This document shows, one piece after another, positions 46,148-54,086 of a stretch of DNA of 64,000 nt; position 1 is the first letter of the stretch; each line of letters starts with the position of its first letter. The translations under genes and the position numbers were made by a program. A model generated the notes under the pieces. The model was not told the DNA's origin. It was given only the letters and a program-made list of their open reading frames with translations, and ran no database searches. Source of the DNA: JAWKOK01 sp963698255 (lineage in GTDB: Bacteria > Chloroflexota > Anaerolineae > Caldilineales > Caldilineaceae); NCBI GenBank assembly GCA_963698255.1, contig CAVOQD010000026.1, positions 1 to 64,000 on the forward strand, written 5' to 3'.

Positions 46148-47248
46148 ATGCCCACTTCTGTAAGACAACCGAGTGCGATGGGCTGGGGAATCGTCGGCGC
46201 CAGTTCCATTGTGCGCGACTACATGGCCGACGCGCTTCGATTGCGCTCATCCGTCGAGGCATCAGCAAGAGAAGATCGACAGAAGACAACTGAGTTGCGC
46301 CCCGCTTCGACAATCGTGTCCATCTTCAGCCCCAACGCCACACGTGCGAGAGCGTTTGCCGACGCACTGCGCATTCCCCACGCAGATGCACAGCTTAAGC
46401 AGATGTTGGAACATCGAGATATTCAGTCTGTCTACGTGGCCAACCACCCTCGTGATCATGCCCAAGCGATCATAGCCGCCCTGAACGCGGGCAAGCATGT
46501 TCTATGTGAAGCGCCGTTGGCCCTGGATATCGCAACCGCCGAAGAACTCATCTTCAAGGCTGATCTGTACGGATTAGCGCTGGCCATCAACGCGCCTTGG
46601 CGCACAGATCCGGCGATCCGGCAGCTTCGCAAATGGATCATCGACGGCGAGTTCGGCGATCTCGTCGGGGGGCGGATCACCAATGCCGGCTTGCTCCCGA
46701 TCACCAAGCAGGGCTGGCGCCTGACGCCCCATGGCGGTGGCGTCCATTTCGACCGAACCCAGCGCGATCTTGACCTGCTTTTCTTTCTGACCGGCCAGGA
46801 AGTCTCTGAGGTCTATGCCACAAGCACGATACAGATATTGGGCAGCCATTCGAAATTTGAGGCGCCCGAAGATCTCGTCTCCACGATTCTCTTGGCCAAC
46901 GCCGGCCCAGCCTTTCAACTATATGATTCATTCCTGGTTCCCCACGTCCCTAGCTCTGTCGACATGTACGGCAGCGCCGGCAGCGCCGTGGCCACACATT
47001 GGTGCGATATCGGCAGGGCAACGTCACTTCAGTTCCACGGGCACAGCCATCCAAAGACCATCGTCGAAACGTCGACGAACCCTGCTGTTGCAATGGTCGA
47101 AGGATTCATCCGCTCTATTCAGACAGGGCAACCGCTGCCGGCGACCGGCTATGACGGTCTGCGGGCCTTGCGTGTGACCCTTGCCATCCAAAGCGCACTC
47201 ACAAAACATCGCCCCATAGCGATACCCCGTCACGCAATATCAAGTTAG
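46148..47248 (+). CDS. Gfo/Idh/MocA-family oxidoreductase
   Basis: 366 residues. An N-terminal Rossmann domain (GWGIVGASSIVRDYMADALR, STIVSIFSPNATRARAFADALRIP, then SVYVANHPRDHAQAIIAALNAGKHVLCEAPLALDI) binds NAD(P), with the EAP (usually EKP) motif at CEAPLA. The C-terminal alpha/beta domain (DLVGGRITNAG to HGGGVHFDRTQRDLDLLFFLTG) resembles sugar dehydrogenases. The usual lysine of the EKP motif is replaced by alanine, which may affect catalysis, so this could be a non-classical member. The substrate is unknown. It follows parB by 50 bases, likely by chance. Confidence 0.82.
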   Translation: MPTSVRQPSAMGWGIVGASSIVRDYMADALRLRSSVEASAREDRQKTTELRPASTIVSIFSPNATRARAFADALRIPHADAQLKQMLEHRDIQSVYVANHPRDHAQAIIAALNAGKHVLCEAPLALDIATAEELIFKADLYGLALAINAPWRTDPAIRQLRKWIIDGEFGDLVGGRITNAGLLPITKQGWRLTPHGGGVHFDRTQRDLDLLFFLTGQEVSEVYATSTIQILGSHSKFEAPEDLVSTILLANAGPAFQLYDSFLVPHVPSSVDMYGSAGSAVATHWCDIGRATSLQFHGHSHPKTIVETSTNPAVAMVEGFIRSIQTGQPLPATGYDGLRALRVTLAIQSALTKHRPIAIPRHAISS

Positions 47249-47283
47249 ATCTCTGCAGGAGAATCGTTGACCGGCCAAATATA

Positions 47284-47314
47284 AACATAGTTGATGCTTT
47301 GCATCAACTATGTT
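47284..47314. promoter_or_regulatory. Perfect 14-bp inverted repeat, probable operator
   Basis: AACATAGTTGATGC, TTT, GCATCAACTATGTT. It lies within the predicted promoter of the MerR-B12 regulator (covering its -35 and reaching the -10), the position expected for a repressor operator. A terminator for the upstream oxidoreductase is the alternative, but no T-run follows. Confidence 0.65.
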
Positions 47315-47319
47315 ACAAT
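47291..47319 (+). promoter_or_regulatory. Predicted promoter of the CarH/LitR-like gene
   Basis: TTGATG (47291-47296) and TACAAT (47314-47319) with a 17-base spacer. The leader to the GTG start at 47513 would be about 190 bases. The inverted repeat 47284-47314 overlaps it. Confidence 0.6.
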
Positions 47320-47512
47320 TTGGTTTACGTATTTTTGTGATCGAACCAAAGAGCTGGGACGATCCAAACGGGCGAAATCATCCTGACAGCGTCCCCTTTC
47401 CCGATCGGCTGAATTTGGATAGAGGTAGCCTTCCCACAAAGAGAGCATGCAGTAGGCTGCTTCCCAATGACTTTCGAATAGTTCGTACTGGTGGAGCATT
47501 GATGAGGTCACC

Positions 47513-48529
47513 GTGAGTGTAGATGTGTTGCTCGAAGAGCATTCAACAGTTCCGCAGTTCAATATCAAGGCTGTGGTTCAAGCCACCAATATCAGTTCGA
47601 GTACGTTGCGGGCATGGGAACGCCGGTACAAAATGTGCACGCCGCAGCGTTCTGAAAGTGGTTATCGGCTCTATTCGGAACAAGACATCGCGATCATCCG
47701 ATGGCTCAAATTACAGGTGGATTCGGGCATGGCCATTAGCCAGGCAGTCGCTTGGCTGGATCGTGTAGTTGACGAAGCCGGCGGACGCGATCAGACGGTC
47801 TTGCCGGGATCAGGCAGCCGAAATCCCACCGAATTGACCGGACTCTTTCCGGTTCAGCCCGAACGAGACCCGGTGCGCAGCGTTGACAGGCTCAAGTACG
47901 ATCTGTTTCAGGCTTTGATCACGTATCAGGAGCAGTGGGCCGAAGACCTCTTGGCGGAAGCCTTTTCGCTCTACCCAACGGAATTGGTGGTTGAAGACCT
48001 CATCGTGCCCGTATTTGTCGACGTCGGTCAACGTTGGCATGATGGGGAGCTCAGCACCACAACGGAACACTTCGCCAGCAACTACCTAATCCAGCGCCTT
48101 GTTGCGCTCCTTCGAGTCGGAAGAGGTTCAATGACAGGGCCGGCCATCTGGATCGGTTCCGCACCTGGTGAGCATCATGGAATCGGAGCCCTGCTTCTGT
48201 CCATATTCTTGCGACGTGCCGGCCACCATATCCACTATCTCGGCAGCGGGCTGATTGTCGACGATCTGATCGGCGAAGTGATCCATCATCGTCCGGCCGG
48301 ATTACTCTTCAGTGCAAGCAGCGAAGAAGGAGCCAAGTCTCTCGAAAATCTGAGTGTTCGTGTTGCCAATCTTGGTTCGCCCCGGCCATTTTTCGGCTAT
48401 GGCGGTCGAGTTTTCAATCAACAGCCCGAACTGAGAACGAAGATAGCCGGAACATTTCTGGGCACGACGGCCCAGGATGCCGTGACAGGACTTGAGATTC
48501 TTGTTAAGGGTTCAGACCAAGAACCTTAG
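47513..48529 (+). CDS. MerR-type B12-dependent transcriptional regulator (CarH/LitR-like)
   Basis: 338 residues. The N-terminal MerR helix-turn-helix (NIKAVVQATNISSSTLRAWERRY, residues 17-39, then YRLYSEQDIAIIRWLK) is followed by a B12-binding cap and a cobalamin-binding Rossmann domain. Residues W175-H176, then E185-H186 ten residues later (RWHDGELSTTTEHF), and E220-x-H222-x-x-G225 (GEHHGIG) line up with W131-H132, E141-H142 and H177 of Thermus CarH, which hold adenosylcobalamin and change ligand in light. So light- and B12-dependent repression of genes such as those for carotenoids is the probable role. GTG 47513 has GAGG 5 bases before it. It lies upstream of a prenyl-synthetase-like gene and a CRP-family gene. 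Confidence 0.88.
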   Translation: MSVDVLLEEHSTVPQFNIKAVVQATNISSSTLRAWERRYKMCTPQRSESGYRLYSEQDIAIIRWLKLQVDSGMAISQAVAWLDRVVDEAGGRDQTVLPGSGSRNPTELTGLFPVQPERDPVRSVDRLKYDLFQALITYQEQWAEDLLAEAFSLYPTELVVEDLIVPVFVDVGQRWHDGELSTTTEHFASNYLIQRLVALLRVGRGSMTGPAIWIGSAPGEHHGIGALLLSIFLRRAGHHIHYLGSGLIVDDLIGEVIHHRPAGLLFSASSEEGAKSLENLSVRVANLGSPRPFFGYGGRVFNQQPELRTKIAGTFLGTTAQDAVTGLEILVKGSDQEP

Positions 48530-48563
48530 GCCGTTCCTAACAAACCTGGTCATAGAATCTGCA

Positions 48564-49259
48564 ATGCCCATGCAAACTCCACAGGAAAGTGCGCACGATC
48601 TTGATCAAGAGTTAGCGGCCGTTTATCGGAAGCTGACCGACGCTAGTGACGCCCTGGCATCACCGCTCCAGCAGTTGGTTCGCGCTCAGATCGACCAGGC
48701 TGCGCCCTATGTTCGGGCCGGCGTTGTGTTGTCTGCCGGCATCAATGAGAAAGACACGCCCCGACTGCGCCATCGGCGGATCCAATTAGCGGCTGCGCTG
48801 GAGATGCTTTTCGTCGCCCACAATATCCATGGTCTGCTATTGACACCGTACGCGGAAGAAATGGATCGATCCGTCATGGGCAGCACGATTCTGGCCGGGG
48901 ATTATTGCTTCAGTCATGCAGCAGTGCTGGCTGCCGGGACGGAAAGCCCTCCAGTTGTGGCTATCTTCGCACAGGCACTCAAGACTGTGAGCGAGGGAAA
49001 CCTCCGCCATTTGTTTGAAGAACTTGATGATTATGATGAAAACGGAGAGCTATTCAATGCCGGCGTAGAGGCAGCCGCAATACTGGCCGATCTGCCGGCA
49101 AAAGAAAAGGAGTCACTTCTTGACTTTTGCAAAGCGCTATCGGGCCAGTCAAAGCTAACTGATGAGATCTTGGTGACGCTACCCGCGTATCAGCGGCCGC
49201 GCTGGCAATACCTACACAGTCAATTCAGACCGTCTGCAAACAATGGCGCAGTCGGATAG
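48564..49259 (+). CDS. Polyprenyl-synthetase-like protein lacking the DDxxD motif
   Basis: 231 residues of the isoprenoid synthase all-helical fold. RRIQLAAALEMLFVAHNIHG, STILAGDYCFSHAAVLAAGTESPPVVAIFAQALKTVSEGNLRHL follow the order of trans-prenyltransferases (HLAAALELxHxATLIHDDVID, then AVLAGDYLLA). At the place of the first aspartate-rich motif it has HGLLLTPYAEE, and the second DDxxD is not present. The Mg-pyrophosphate site is therefore lost, and it is short (normally about 320). It may act as a regulatory or partner subunit, or bind a prenyl ligand. It starts 34 bases after the B12 regulator on the same strand, with an upstream overlapping start at 48492 less likely. Confidence 0.7.
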   Translation: MPMQTPQESAHDLDQELAAVYRKLTDASDALASPLQQLVRAQIDQAAPYVRAGVVLSAGINEKDTPRLRHRRIQLAAALEMLFVAHNIHGLLLTPYAEEMDRSVMGSTILAGDYCFSHAAVLAAGTESPPVVAIFAQALKTVSEGNLRHLFEELDDYDENGELFNAGVEAAAILADLPAKEKESLLDFCKALSGQSKLTDEILVTLPAYQRPRWQYLHSQFRPSANNGAVG

Positions 49260-49734
49260 GCCGGCGGAGTGGAAAGAGAAATCTTAACAAGATTCATACA
49301 CTTAGTTGACTTCTTACTAACACTACGATGCTATCGTTAGTTATTGCAACGTCATCGCCTCACGGATTGCGACATAGTGGAGAGGGCAAGGTGGTCGATT
49401 CCGCCCTACTCGCCTTGTGCAACCACTTCGATCACATATTCAGGCGTGGTTCCCGTAGTTGACACGTCGATTTTCGTGACCATCGTAGGCAAAATCTAAT
49501 CCTCTCCTAATCTTTGGGCCTAGACAAAGGCGCAGAAGTATGGTTTACTAATTGTACAGCTTTTGCACAGATGAAAAGTTTGGTGTATACTAAACGCAGT
49601 AAAATGAGAGGTTTTCTTTCGACAGTCACAGATCAACCCTGTTATCTGGATTTCAGCGCCCTGGCCCAATATCCACTGATCACGACTTGCCTTTTCAGCA
49701 GATTCGCTTGAGAGCAATGTAGGAGATAAATACC
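49260..49734. other. Regulatory region upstream of the CRP-type gene
   Basis: 475 bases without a convincing gene. It holds a good promoter at 49563-49591. It also carries two copies of TAGTTGA (49303-49309 and 49456-49462), each followed by C, matching the half-site core of the inverted repeat at 47284-47314. A 65-codon frame at 49514-49711 overlaps the promoter and is not supported. Confidence 0.5.
49563..49591 (+). promoter_or_regulatory. Sigma70-type promoter of the CRP/FNR gene
   Basis: TTGCAC (49563-49568) and TATACT (49586-49591) with a 17-base spacer; the leader is about 135 bases. Confidence 0.7.
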
Positions 49735-50460
49735 ATGTCTTTACGCACCTATGATGGAACGACTCAGCAGAGCACAATCGAACACACAGGTCGAAGTCAA
49801 AGTAATAGCAGCGATGTGATGCAGACGTTGACAGCGCTCCGTGCTGAGGATCCGGCATTTGGCCGGGTCATTGATGTACAGCAGGTCAAACAGGGTGCGG
49901 TCGTAGCCACAGCCGATGATCTGACCCGACGAATGTTCGTCTTGACCAGTGGGCGCGTGAACATGGTCTGCACGAACAACGAGGGAAGACGTCTCGTTAT
50001 CGCCTCGTTGGAGCCAGGCGCCATTTTTGGCGAGGGAGCATTGGACAACGGCGGCGATCCGCGAGTCTTTGTTGAGGCCGCGGAACAGTCAGTCGTCTGG
50101 GTCATTCCCTCAAGCGAGGCCCGCAACCTGACCATGCAGTATCCGATTCTCGGGTGGGGCATGTTGCAGACCTACGGGGCCCGGCTCATGCAGGTAGAGA
50201 ACAGCCTAGAAGATGTCGCTTACAAGAAATTGCCTGAACGGTTGGCGGCCCTGCTACTGGAACTGGGTGAGTATGAGGACGGTCCGATCCACGGCGTCAG
50301 TCATCAGGCCTTGGCAGATCATCTGGGAACCTACCGAGAAACCGTCAGTGCAATCTTGCGTGATTTCAAGCGACAGGAACTGGTTGAACTGGGATATCGG
50401 CGCATCAACATTCTCGATTCCGAGACGCTGAAAGAGATTGCCGGCATTTGGGAATGGTAG
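49735..50460 (+). CDS. CRP/FNR-family transcriptional regulator (LdrP-like context)
   Basis: 241 residues. A cyclic-nucleotide-binding-type beta roll (RMFVLTSGRVNMVCTNNEGRRLVIASLEPGAIFGEGAL) is followed by the long dimer helix and a C-terminal winged HTH (SHQALADHLGTYRETVSAILRDFKRQELVELGYRRINILD). The cAMP phosphate cassette is altered: after FGE comes DPRVFVEA, with arginine spaced differently from the R-S-A-x-V of true cAMP receptors, so ligand-free action is plausible. Together with the nearby CarH/LitR-like gene it recalls Thermus LdrP, a CRP-type activator of carotenoid and photolyase genes under LitR control. A terminator follows at 50495. Confidence 0.85.
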   Translation: MSLRTYDGTTQQSTIEHTGRSQSNSSDVMQTLTALRAEDPAFGRVIDVQQVKQGAVVATADDLTRRMFVLTSGRVNMVCTNNEGRRLVIASLEPGAIFGEGALDNGGDPRVFVEAAEQSVVWVIPSSEARNLTMQYPILGWGMLQTYGARLMQVENSLEDVAYKKLPERLAALLLELGEYEDGPIHGVSHQALADHLGTYRETVSAILRDFKRQELVELGYRRINILDSETLKEIAGIWEW

Positions 50461-50494
50461 TCAATTTCCGGGATTAATTGTCGTACCGAACCTC

Positions 50495-50530
50495 AAGGGA
50501 CTTGGTTTTTTGAAAGACCAAGTCCCTTTT
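50495..50530 (+). terminator. Rho-independent terminator of the CRP/FNR gene
   Basis: AAGGGACTTGGT, a loop of 10 bases, ACCAAGTCCCTT, then TT. It lies 35 bases after the stop. Confidence 0.85.
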
Positions 50531-50555
50531 CCCCGATTTTCACCTATTGAGACGG

Positions 50556-50584
50556 TTGACGAACGCGCAAGTTGTTGTTATACT
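50556..50584 (+). promoter_or_regulatory. Sigma70-type promoter far upstream of rho
   Basis: TTGACG (50556-50561) and TATACT (50579-50584) with exactly 17 bases between. No gene starts near it; rho is the next plus-strand gene. Confidence 0.7.
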
Positions 50585-51161
50585 TTGAGCAGAACGCCCT
50601 CGATATTTGAGCATATGCTGGAGCAATGGCATATATCGCGTTACCCACCTAGTCCCTACACAAGCCACGGCCCCAATAATTTGTAACTGGGCAGCGTGTA
50701 TGCTTTTAAGCACTTTCGGTCACCCAACGTAGTTTTCCGGAAACAGCGCAGCCGTAATCAATTATCCATCAATCGATTTCAGGATCATACCACCACCCGA
50801 ACCTTGTAGTTCACCAATAGTGTATTTTCGCTCTACACGACTATAGACAGCCAACTCTCAACAATCTAGCCAGAGAAATTCGGGCCAGTGGGTCTGTTCT
50901 CCGTTTGCATAACGCGCTGCCCGTTCTGCGATTCGTGCCTTCAGAGGCACAGCGAAACAAACCCTGCATCTCTCCGATTCTTCTAGCCACAACAGTGTGC
51001 CGGTTTTGCCGGTAATAACGAATCTATGGCTTTGTCGGCCAAAACTCGTCTGCATACTTAGTGCTTCGATTTTCCCGATATGATGCCTAACGATAAATTA
51101 AATGAATTAATAAAAATGCAGTAATCGCGAAATAACTGCGAGTAGCCAAAGGGCAGTGAAA

Positions 51162-52433
51162 ATGTCTGATCTTCAGCTCAATTCTATGAATATTTCCCAA
51201 TTGGACGCGATGAATCTGGATGAACTGCGCGAAATCGCGCGTTCTATCGATATCACCGGGTACACGCGCCTCAAAAAGTACGATCTTGTCATGCGTCTTC
51301 TGCGTGCAAATGCGGAAGGTCAAGGATACAGTTTTGGTGGCGGAATCCTGGAAGTCGTGCAGGACGGTATTGGATTCTTGCGCAGCGATCATCTGCTGCC
51401 GGGCCCACAGGACGTGTATGTCAGCCAAAGCCAGATCCGCCGATTCGGACTACGGACCGGTGATTTTGTCGTGGGGCAGGTACGTCCGCCGAAAGAGACG
51501 GAAAAATACAACGGTTTGCTCAAAGTAGAAGCCGTCAACGGCGTTGATCCCGAAACGGCCAAACGGCGCCCCCATTTCGACAAACTTACGCCGATCTTCC
51601 CAGATGAGCAATTTGTGTTGGAGACCCAGTCCAACGTGATATCCACGCGCATGATCGATCTGCTTGCTCCGGTCGGCCGCGGCCAACGTGGATTGATTGT
51701 TAGTCCGCCAAAGGCGGGTAAGACAACCGTACTGAAACGATTCGCCAATGGCATCTCTACCAATTACAAAGACGTTCACCTGATGGTCGTGTTGATCGGT
51801 GAGCGACCGGAAGAGGTCACCGACATGGATCGGTCTGTCGATGCAGAGGTAATTAGCAGCACATTCGACGAGCCGGTTCAGAACCATGTTCGTGTGGCAG
51901 AAATGGCCCTAGCGCGAGCCAAACGACTGGTCGAGAGCGACAAAGATGTAGTGATTCTCCTGGACAGCGTGACACGTCTGGCTAGAGCCTACAACCTGAC
52001 AGTTCCACCATCCGGACGTACGCTCTCCGGCGGTATCGATCCGGCGGCCCTCTACCCGCCCAAACGATTCTTTGGCGCTGCACGCAACATTGAGGAGGGC
52101 GGAAGTCTGACCATTATCGCCACGGCATTGGTCGACACCGGCAGCCGCATGGATGATGTCATCTACGAAGAGTTCAAAGGCACCGGCAACATGGAACTCC
52201 ACCTAAGCCGCAAGTTGGCCGAACGACGTATCTTCCCGGCCTTTGACATTGAGCGCAGCGGTACCCGCGCCGAAGAAAAACTGCTGGATGCGGAAGTGCT
52301 GGCTAAGGTCTATACGCTACGCCGCATGATCGACGCCATGGGTGGCGGGTACGAAGCGATCCTGCCGATCATGGAGCGCCTCAGCCGAACCAGCAACAAC
52401 CATGAGTTCCTTGAGACGCTCACGAAGAGATAA
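51162..52433 (+). CDS. rho: Transcription termination factor Rho
   Basis: About 423 residues. The N-terminal SAP-like domain (MNLDELREIARSIDITGYTRLKKYDLVMRLLRA) and the RNA-binding cold-shock fold (GGGILEVVQDGIGFLRS..DVYVSQSQIRRFGLRTGD) are followed by the RecA-type motor: Walker A PPKAGKTT, GERPEEVTDM, Walker B VVILLDSVTRLARAYN, Q-loop-type SGRTLSGGIDPAALYPPKRFFGAARN. No insertion domain is seen, so it is the compact type. ATG 51162 lies two codons after GTG 51156, which is also possible. It has a long leader and a strong terminator. Confidence 0.96.
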   Translation: MSDLQLNSMNISQLDAMNLDELREIARSIDITGYTRLKKYDLVMRLLRANAEGQGYSFGGGILEVVQDGIGFLRSDHLLPGPQDVYVSQSQIRRFGLRTGDFVVGQVRPPKETEKYNGLLKVEAVNGVDPETAKRRPHFDKLTPIFPDEQFVLETQSNVISTRMIDLLAPVGRGQRGLIVSPPKAGKTTVLKRFANGISTNYKDVHLMVVLIGERPEEVTDMDRSVDAEVISSTFDEPVQNHVRVAEMALARAKRLVESDKDVVILLDSVTRLARAYNLTVPPSGRTLSGGIDPAALYPPKRFFGAARNIEEGGSLTIIATALVDTGSRMDDVIYEEFKGTGNMELHLSRKLAERRIFPAFDIERSGTRAEEKLLDAEVLAKVYTLRRMIDAMGGGYEAILPIMERLSRTSNNHEFLETLTKR

Positions 52434-52497
52434 AACATTTTAAGTTCTGTAGCGTCTACAACAACCACATGTGTATACGCATAACCTACGCCAAGTC

Positions 52498-52535
52498 AAC
52501 GATTACCCGATGAAGCCGGGTAATCGTTGTTTTTT
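52498..52535 (+). terminator. Rho-independent terminator after rho
   Basis: AACGATTACCCG, loop, CGGGTAATCGTT, then GTTTTTT. It lies about 65 bases after the rho stop. Confidence 0.9.
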
Positions 52536-52560
52536 GAGGGGAAAAACATGCTCTAGTGAC

Positions 52561-52589
52561 TTGGAAGAGCTATTCGTTAGTGCTATAAT
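52561..52589 (+). promoter_or_regulatory. Sigma70-type promoter of the M23 peptidase gene
   Basis: TTGGAA (52561-52566), 17 bases, TATAAT (52584-52589). The start codon lies about 100 bases downstream. Confidence 0.7.
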
Positions 52590-52697
52590 CTAGCAGCGAT
52601 TGGGAAAAGTTCGGACCCAAGTTTGTCATCAGAAAATTGCACTGCAATTGTACGGAACGCATTTTTCCTGAGCATTGCCCGATTCACGGAGCACTAT

Positions 52698-54002
52698 ATG
52701 TCGTCTGACAGTAAGCCGTTGTTTAGTCGTCAACGAGGACTGGGCGAAACAGCCCGCATTCGTCCGGCATACGGCAGTAGCACAAGTGAATACTCCCCCC
52801 TTCATCAATCGAATCAGCCGCTTCACTCTAGCACCACTCGCTACGAGTTTTCTGCGCCTTCGCCGATGAGCACGGCCAACAGTGTTGAGCCAACTCCTCC
52901 GGCTGCTGTATGGGCCGGCGGCGCACAAAACCCTTCTCTTGATTCCATTTCCCGAGTCAAGCAACAAGTTCACAATGTTCTAGGTGACCAAGTAACGCCA
53001 CTGCGATTGGCGGGCCATCTTTCCGTCCTGCTTGTGGCTGCCGTCATCCTGATTCTCAGTCAGGTTGATATTCCGGAATGGGACATCGCACTGGGCGCAA
53101 TTCCAGGAGCGGCGTCATCCGCTGAACGGGCAACGCAGAACGGCGCCCAGGTTGCCACGCTTGACGGTCAAGCCATCAATGACGAAGCAGGCGCCACAGA
53201 ATCGTTACAGCGGGCCGCTGTGCCTTTCACCATCATTCCGGAACGCGGTCGCGAAAAGATTGAGGCCTATGCGGTTCAGTCCGGCGATACTGTTCTGGGC
53301 ATTGCTGAAAAATTCGGTCTCTCCCCGGAAACCATCCAATGGTCGAATCCGGAGCTAGAGGCCAACCCCGATCTGCTTCGTATCGGCGATGAACTGCGAA
53401 TCCTGCCGTTGGACGGCGTGATACATACTGTCTCACCCGGAGACACCCTTTCCTCATTGGCGGTCAAATACAAGGTCTCTGTTGACGAGATCATCGGCTA
53501 CGTTGCCAACGACATCGCTGACCCTGCCGCGCCGCTCGTCGTCGGCAGGAGTGTCGTGGTGCCCGGCGGCACGAAACCCTACGTAGCTCGCCAGGTGTCG
53601 TCCTACAGTGGGCCGATACCGACCAGTGCATACAAGGGGTCTGGCACCTTTACGTGGCCGGTGAGCGGTTCTATCTCACAGCGCCATTGGAGTGGACACC
53701 CGGCCATCGATATCGGCTCCTGGAACGGATCCCCGATCAAGGCATCGGACAACGGCTATGTGGTTGAAGCCGGCGGCGGCTGGAACGGCGGCTACGGCAA
53801 CTACGTACTCATTGACCATGGCAACGGTTTCACCACGCTGTATGCCCATCTCAGCAGTATCTTCGTCCGTGCCGGAGAGAATGTATCGCGCGGTGAGCAA
53901 ATAGGATCGGTGGGCAATACCGGAAACAGCACTGGTCCGCATCTCCATTTCGAGGTTCGTTACCAGGGTGCACCACAGAATCCATTCTCATACCTCCCGT
54001 AA
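52698..54002 (+). CDS. Membrane-anchored LysM-M23 peptidoglycan hydrolase
   Basis: 434 residues. A cytoplasmic, Ser/Pro-rich N-terminus of about 100 residues is followed by one membrane helix (LAGHLSVLLVAAVILIL, about 104-121). Two LysM domains (EAYAVQSGDTVLGIAEKFGL at about 190 and HTVSPGDTLSSLAVKYKV at about 243) bind glycan. A C-terminal M23 peptidase (TFTWPVSGSISQRHWSGHPAIDIG, H334 and D338; GPHLHFEVRYQG, H415 and H417) cuts peptide cross-links. All zinc ligands of active LytM-type enzymes are present. ATG 52698 has a GGAG site; an upstream in-frame start at 52623 lies at the promoter. Likely a cell elongation or separation enzyme. Confidence 0.9.
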   Translation: MSSDSKPLFSRQRGLGETARIRPAYGSSTSEYSPLHQSNQPLHSSTTRYEFSAPSPMSTANSVEPTPPAAVWAGGAQNPSLDSISRVKQQVHNVLGDQVTPLRLAGHLSVLLVAAVILILSQVDIPEWDIALGAIPGAASSAERATQNGAQVATLDGQAINDEAGATESLQRAAVPFTIIPERGREKIEAYAVQSGDTVLGIAEKFGLSPETIQWSNPELEANPDLLRIGDELRILPLDGVIHTVSPGDTLSSLAVKYKVSVDEIIGYVANDIADPAAPLVVGRSVVVPGGTKPYVARQVSSYSGPIPTSAYKGSGTFTWPVSGSISQRHWSGHPAIDIGSWNGSPIKASDNGYVVEAGGGWNGGYGNYVLIDHGNGFTTLYAHLSSIFVRAGENVSRGEQIGSVGNTGNSTGPHLHFEVRYQGAPQNPFSYLP

Positions 54003-54025
54003 GCACTAGAAACAACGACAAAAAA

Positions 54026-54059
54026 AGGCCCGATTGGCGTGTCCAATCGGGCCTTTTCT
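54026..54059 (+). terminator. Rho-independent terminator of the M23 gene
   Basis: AAGGCCCGATTGG, five bases, CCAATCGGGCCTT, then TTC; the A-run before it would serve the opposite strand. It lies 24 bases after the stop. Confidence 0.9.
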
Positions 54060-54086
54060 ATGTCTACTATTTTGGGGCGAGGCAGG

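Larger units (their letters stand above)
50461..51161. other. Region upstream of rho with a long putative leader
   Basis: 700 bases. After the terminator at 50495 a consensus-like promoter stands at 50556-50584, about 570 bases before the rho start. Between them only small frames occur: a 23-codon plus-strand frame (50613-50684, MLEQWHISRYPPSPYTSHG) and a 65-codon minus-strand frame (50858-51055) without a ribosome site. Neither is convincing as a gene; a long untranslated leader or a separate small RNA is more likely. Confidence 0.5.

Noticed and set aside
49514..49711. 65-codon plus-strand frame before the CRP-type gene.
   Set aside because: It overlaps the predicted promoter and lacks a ribosome site.
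50858..51055. 65-codon minus-strand frame upstream of rho.
   Set aside because: It starts with ATG but has no ribosome site or promoter, and no family is recognised; the region is better explained as the rho leader.
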